From Cloacibacterium normanense (GTDB lineage: Bacteria > Bacteroidota > Bacteroidia > Flavobacteriales > Weeksellaceae), in assembly GCF_002943105.1 (NCBI RefSeq), contig NZ_PTPZ01000001.1:186001-250000 (forward strand): a stretch of 64,000 nt of DNA, read 5' to 3'. The notes beneath the pieces are model-generated. The model did not search any database, had not been told where the DNA came from, and saw only the letters and a program-made list of their open reading frames with translations. This document shows, piece by piece, positions 61,069 through 64,000 of this stretch (its first letter is position 1; every line of letters starts with the position of its first letter). Both the position numbers and the translations under genes were made by a program.

Positions 61069-64000
61069 ATGAGTTCAAATAATAATCATAAAAAAGAATT
61101 TTTCTTCTCAAGCTGGGCTGTAGATAATAGAGTAACCGTTTATTTGCTTACTTTTATCATCGTAGTTCTAGGTATAGTTGCTTACTTTTCTATGCCAAGA
61201 GAATCTTTTCCAGAAGTAGTAGAAAATAAGGTTTACATTTCATCTGTTTATCCAGGGAACTCGGCTGAAGATGTAGAGAAACTGATTACTAAAAAATTAG
61301 AAGATAAATTTAAGAACGTTTCGGGCGTAATTAAGGTAACTTCTAATTCATTTCAGGATTACTGTTTAATTATCGTAGAATTTGATGATAAAACACCGCT
61401 TCAAGAGGCGAAAATTAGAATAAAAGATAAGGTAGACGAAGCAAAAGGAAGTCAGGACTGGCCTAATCTAGACAGTGGCTCTAAGGTAGAGCCTTCCGTT
61501 TTTGACTTAAATATTGCCGAAGAATTTCCGATTCTAAATATTAACGTAAAAGGAAATTATCCGAAACAAACCCTCAAAAAATACGCAGAACAGTTAGAAG
61601 ATGACATGGAAGATATTCCAGAAATCAAAGATGCTGTTATTTTAGGAGTAGACGAAAACGAAGTAGAAGTAGCACTTGATTTATATAAAATGAATGCTGC
61701 TCAAGTAAGTTTTGATAACGTTATCGGAGCGATTAAAAATGAAAATATTACCATTTCTGGAGGTAACCTTACTACTGATGGTTATAGAAATAATGTAAGA
61801 ATTAAAGGTCAAGTGGTTTCGCCAAGTGAAATCAATGATTTTGTGGTGAAAGAAGGCGTGAAAATTTCAGACATTGCTACGGTTTCTTTTAAAGAAAAAG
61901 AAAAAACGACTTACGCCAGAGAAATGGGGCAAGATGTGGTGATGATTAACCTGAAAAAACGTTCGGGTTCTAACATGATTGATGCCATAGAACAAGCCAA
62001 CGAAAAAATAGAAAAAGCTAAGGAAACCTACATTCCGAAAGATGTAAATATTACCACTACTTCAGACCAATCTACGCAAGTAGAGCATCAGGTAAATGAA
62101 TTAGCCAATCACATTATTATTGGTATTCTTTTGGTAATGGGAGTTTTGAGTTTCTCTATGGGAATGAAAAATTCACTTTTCGTAGGAACTGCGATTCCTC
62201 TTTCTATGTTGATTGCATTTGCCATTCTTCATGCGATGGGAATTACCCTGAATACCATGGTACTTTTTGCAATGGTAATGGGATTAGGAATGTTGGTAGA
62301 TGACGGAATTGTGGTGGTAGATAATGTTTATGCCAATATGGAGAAAGGACTTTCCAGAAGTCTAGCTTCTAAATATGGAATTGGCGAGATTGCGTTCCCA
62401 GTAATTTCTTCTACATTAACTACTCTTGCTGCTTTCTTCCCGATGTTATTCTGGCCAGGAATTATGGGTAATTTCATGAAATATTTCCCAATTACGATTT
62501 CTGTAACCTTATCAGCATCCTTATTTGTAGCGATGATTATCAACGCATCGATGACAGGTGGAAGTATGACGCTGAAAGACGAAAATTTAACCACAGAAAC
62601 CAATAAAAAGCTTACCATAATCTTTGGTGGAATAGGTTTATTAGGACTTATTTTAGGAATTTTTGTAGGAAAAGCATATTTCGCATTGGCTACCCTTTCA
62701 GTTTTAGCCATTGCCGCGATTTGGTTGTACAAAAATTATTTCTTTGGAAAAATTGTACATTTCCAAGAGACTTTCTTCCCTAAATTAGAGTTGAAATATC
62801 AAGATTTCTTAAGAAAATTGTTAGATGGTAAACCGAAAAAAGCGTTAATGTATGTAGTAGGTTTATTGGTGGCATCGTTTATTATTATGGGAATTTCTTT
62901 TGCTACAAAATGGACAAAAGTATTATTCTTTCCAGATTCTATGCCGAAGCAAATGTATGTTTACATGGATTTTCCACAAGGAACAGACATTGGCAAAACC
63001 AATCAAGCTACAAAAGTGATTGAAAAAAGCATCTTGAATACCATTTCTAAGTTTAAAGACAAAAAAACTGGAGAAAATTTCTTGATAGAAAGTATGGTGA
63101 CTCAAGTAGGAAAAGGTGCGGTGAATCCTCAAGTAGATGCAGGTTCACAAGCAGAAACGCCTCATAAATCTAAAATTACCATCAATTTTGTGGAGTTTGC
63201 AGACAGAAGAGGAGTAGATACCAAAGAAGTTTTAGAAGAAATTAGAACTACAGTTCCTCAAATTGCAGGAGCAAATATTACCGTAGAACAACAAGCTTCT
63301 GGTCCTCCTGTTGGTTATCCTATTTCCATTGAATTAAAAGGAGATGATTACAACCAATTGATTGATGAATCTCAGAGATTAATTGCTTTTATCAATTCTA
63401 AAAATATTCCAGGTATTGAAAAACTTCAGGCAGACGTAAATAAAGATTCTCCAGAGTTGATTATTGACATTGATAGAGAAGTTGCTGGTAATATGGGTGT
63501 TTCTACCGCTTATACTGGTATTACACTGAGAAGAGCCATGTTTGGTCAAGAGATTTCTACTTTTAAGGATATTAAAGATGATTATCAAATTGCAGTAAGA
63601 TTACAGGAAGATCAACGTAAAAATCAGAGTGCGTTATTTAACCAACCGATTACTTTCCAAAATAATAAAGGACAGTTGTTGCAAATCCCAATCTCTACTT
63701 TTGCTAGATTTAATGAAGAAAAAACCTTCAGCAAAATCAAGAGAAAAGACAATACCAGAACCATTATGGTCTATTCTAACATCACAAAGGATGCTAATGC
63801 CAATGAAATTGTGCAGAAGTTAAAACAGGATATGAAGAATTACCAATTGCCAGAAGGTGTAAGCTTCAAATTTGCTGGAGAACAAGAAGAGCAAGGCAAA
63901 AACCAAAGTTTCTTATTGTTAGCGCTTTTCTTAGCAATGAGTTTGGTAACCGGTATTATTGTATTCCAGTTTAATTCATTATCTAAAACATTCATCATTA
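61069..64000 (+). CDS. RND efflux pump permease subunit, 3' end outside the window
   Basis: 977 codons visible, open to the window end. Inner-membrane proton-driven pump of the AcrB/HAE1 type. ATG at 61069 (MSSNNNHKKEFFFSSWAVDN); TM1 at about 22-40 (VTVYLLTFIIVVLGIVAYFS), porter domain with FPEVVENKVYISSVYPG, then TM2-6 from about 345, and the proton-relay Asp pair in MGLGMLVDDGIVVVDN (about 404-419). Last gene of the TetR operon; with TolC and HlyD it makes the tripartite exporter. Substrates unknown; a multidrug role is inferred. It carries no signs of frameshift. Confidence 0.94.
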   Translation, partial: MSSNNNHKKEFFFSSWAVDNRVTVYLLTFIIVVLGIVAYFSMPRESFPEVVENKVYISSVYPGNSAEDVEKLITKKLEDKFKNVSGVIKVTSNSFQDYCLIIVEFDDKTPLQEAKIRIKDKVDEAKGSQDWPNLDSGSKVEPSVFDLNIAEEFPILNINVKGNYPKQTLKKYAEQLEDDMEDIPEIKDAVILGVDENEVEVALDLYKMNAAQVSFDNVIGAIKNENITISGGNLTTDGYRNNVRIKGQVVSPSEINDFVVKEGVKISDIATVSFKEKEKTTYAREMGQDVVMINLKKRSGSNMIDAIEQANEKIEKAKETYIPKDVNITTTSDQSTQVEHQVNELANHIIIGILLVMGVLSFSMGMKNSLFVGTAIPLSMLIAFAILHAMGITLNTMVLFAMVMGLGMLVDDGIVVVDNVYANMEKGLSRSLASKYGIGEIAFPVISSTLTTLAAFFPMLFWPGIMGNFMKYFPITISVTLSASLFVAMIINASMTGGSMTLKDENLTTETNKKLTIIFGGIGLLGLILGIFVGKAYFALATLSVLAIAAIWLYKNYFFGKIVHFQETFFPKLELKYQDFLRKLLDGKPKKALMYVVGLLVASFIIMGISFATKWTKVLFFPDSMPKQMYVYMDFPQGTDIGKTNQATKVIEKSILNTISKFKDKKTGENFLIESMVTQVGKGAVNPQVDAGSQAETPHKSKITINFVEFADRRGVDTKEVLEEIRTTVPQIAGANITVEQQASGPPVGYPISIELKGDDYNQLIDESQRLIAFINSKNIPGIEKLQADVNKDSPELIIDIDREVAGNMGVSTAYTGITLRRAMFGQEISTFKDIKDDYQIAVRLQEDQRKNQSALFNQPITFQNNKGQLLQIPISTFARFNEEKTFSKIKRKDNTRTIMVYSNITKDANANEIVQKLKQDMKNYQLPEGVSFKFAGEQEEQGKNQSFLLLALFLAMSLVTGIIVFQFNSLSKTFII

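Noticed and set aside
61069-64000. Stop or frameshift in the RND pump gene
   Set aside because: The frame was followed to the window end without interruption; it is merely cut by the window.

Overview
The window is a gene-dense, low-GC chromosomal segment from a member of the Bacteroidota, class Flavobacteriia, most likely the Weeksellaceae (Chryseobacterium/Cloacibacterium type). The grounds are: Bacteroidetes sigma-A promoter boxes (TAnnTTTG) upstream of many genes with almost no Shine-Dalgarno sequences; a subtilase with a type IX secretion C-terminal domain; families typical of the group (DUF5686, DUF1599, BT_3928-type DoxX protein, S46 peptidase, OmpP1/FadL-like barrel, fused alpha/beta 2-oxoacid dehydrogenase E1); a DnaE polymerase with a built-in DEDDh exonuclease; and degenerate zinc modules in DnaG and DnaJ. 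The genus is inference. I see no prophage, insertion sequence, CRISPR array or integrative element; the window reads as core genome with small accessory pieces.

Layout. 1-1643: dnaJ (cut by the window start) and grpE. 1734-5138: a frameshifted outer-membrane protein gene, mntH under a DtxR/MntR-like palindrome, and a DUF937-OmpA protein. 5242-9240: proS, then a divergent pair encoding an aromatic/Gly/Asn-rich lipoprotein and a FadL-like barrel. 9313-13896: ZIP transporter, methyltransferase, adenine deaminase, glycosyltransferase and divergent folP. 13899-17653: a small unknown gene, a structured repeat element, clpP, a HepT/MntA toxin-antitoxin pair and dnaG. 17774-26093: two DedA genes, prfB, a DUF5686 protein, a lipoprotein and alaS. 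26202-31960: prmA, tpiA, a TerB-like protein, a BT_3928-like protein, DUF1599 and an RlmL-type methyltransferase, with several dispersed inverted repeats in the gaps. 32029-33574: a glycosyltransferase and three tRNAs (Arg, Pro, Ser). 33708-40316: amidase lipoprotein, M16 protease, a small exported coiled-coil protein and an S46 dipeptidyl peptidase. 40463-44069: two paralogous small unknown proteins around a SulP transporter and a CxxC membrane protein. 44086-50697: ligA, amt, a Crp/Fnr regulator and the fused E1. 50798-57657: T9SS subtilase and dnaE with exonuclease. 57779 to the end: a TetR-TolC-HlyD-RND efflux operon, the pump cut by the window end.

How they work together. Replication and translation housekeeping dominates (dnaG, dnaE, ligA, proS, alaS, prfB, prmA, rlmL-type, tRNAs), with protein quality control (dnaJ, grpE, clpP), peptide scavenging and secretion (S46 peptidase, M16 protease, T9SS subtilase), metal and nutrient uptake (mntH, ZIP, SulP, amt, FadL-like barrel) and a self-regulated multidrug efflux operon. 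Rho-independent terminators bound most operons.

Nothing here is convincingly a complete new defence or mobile system. The most interesting items are the toxin-antitoxin pair wedged between dnaG and clpP, the unexplained paralog family at 40463/43116, dispersed structured elements in intergenic gaps, an orphan terminator (possible small RNA) before amt, and the coordinated loss of zinc or metal ligands in DnaG, DnaJ and the DnaE PHP domain.
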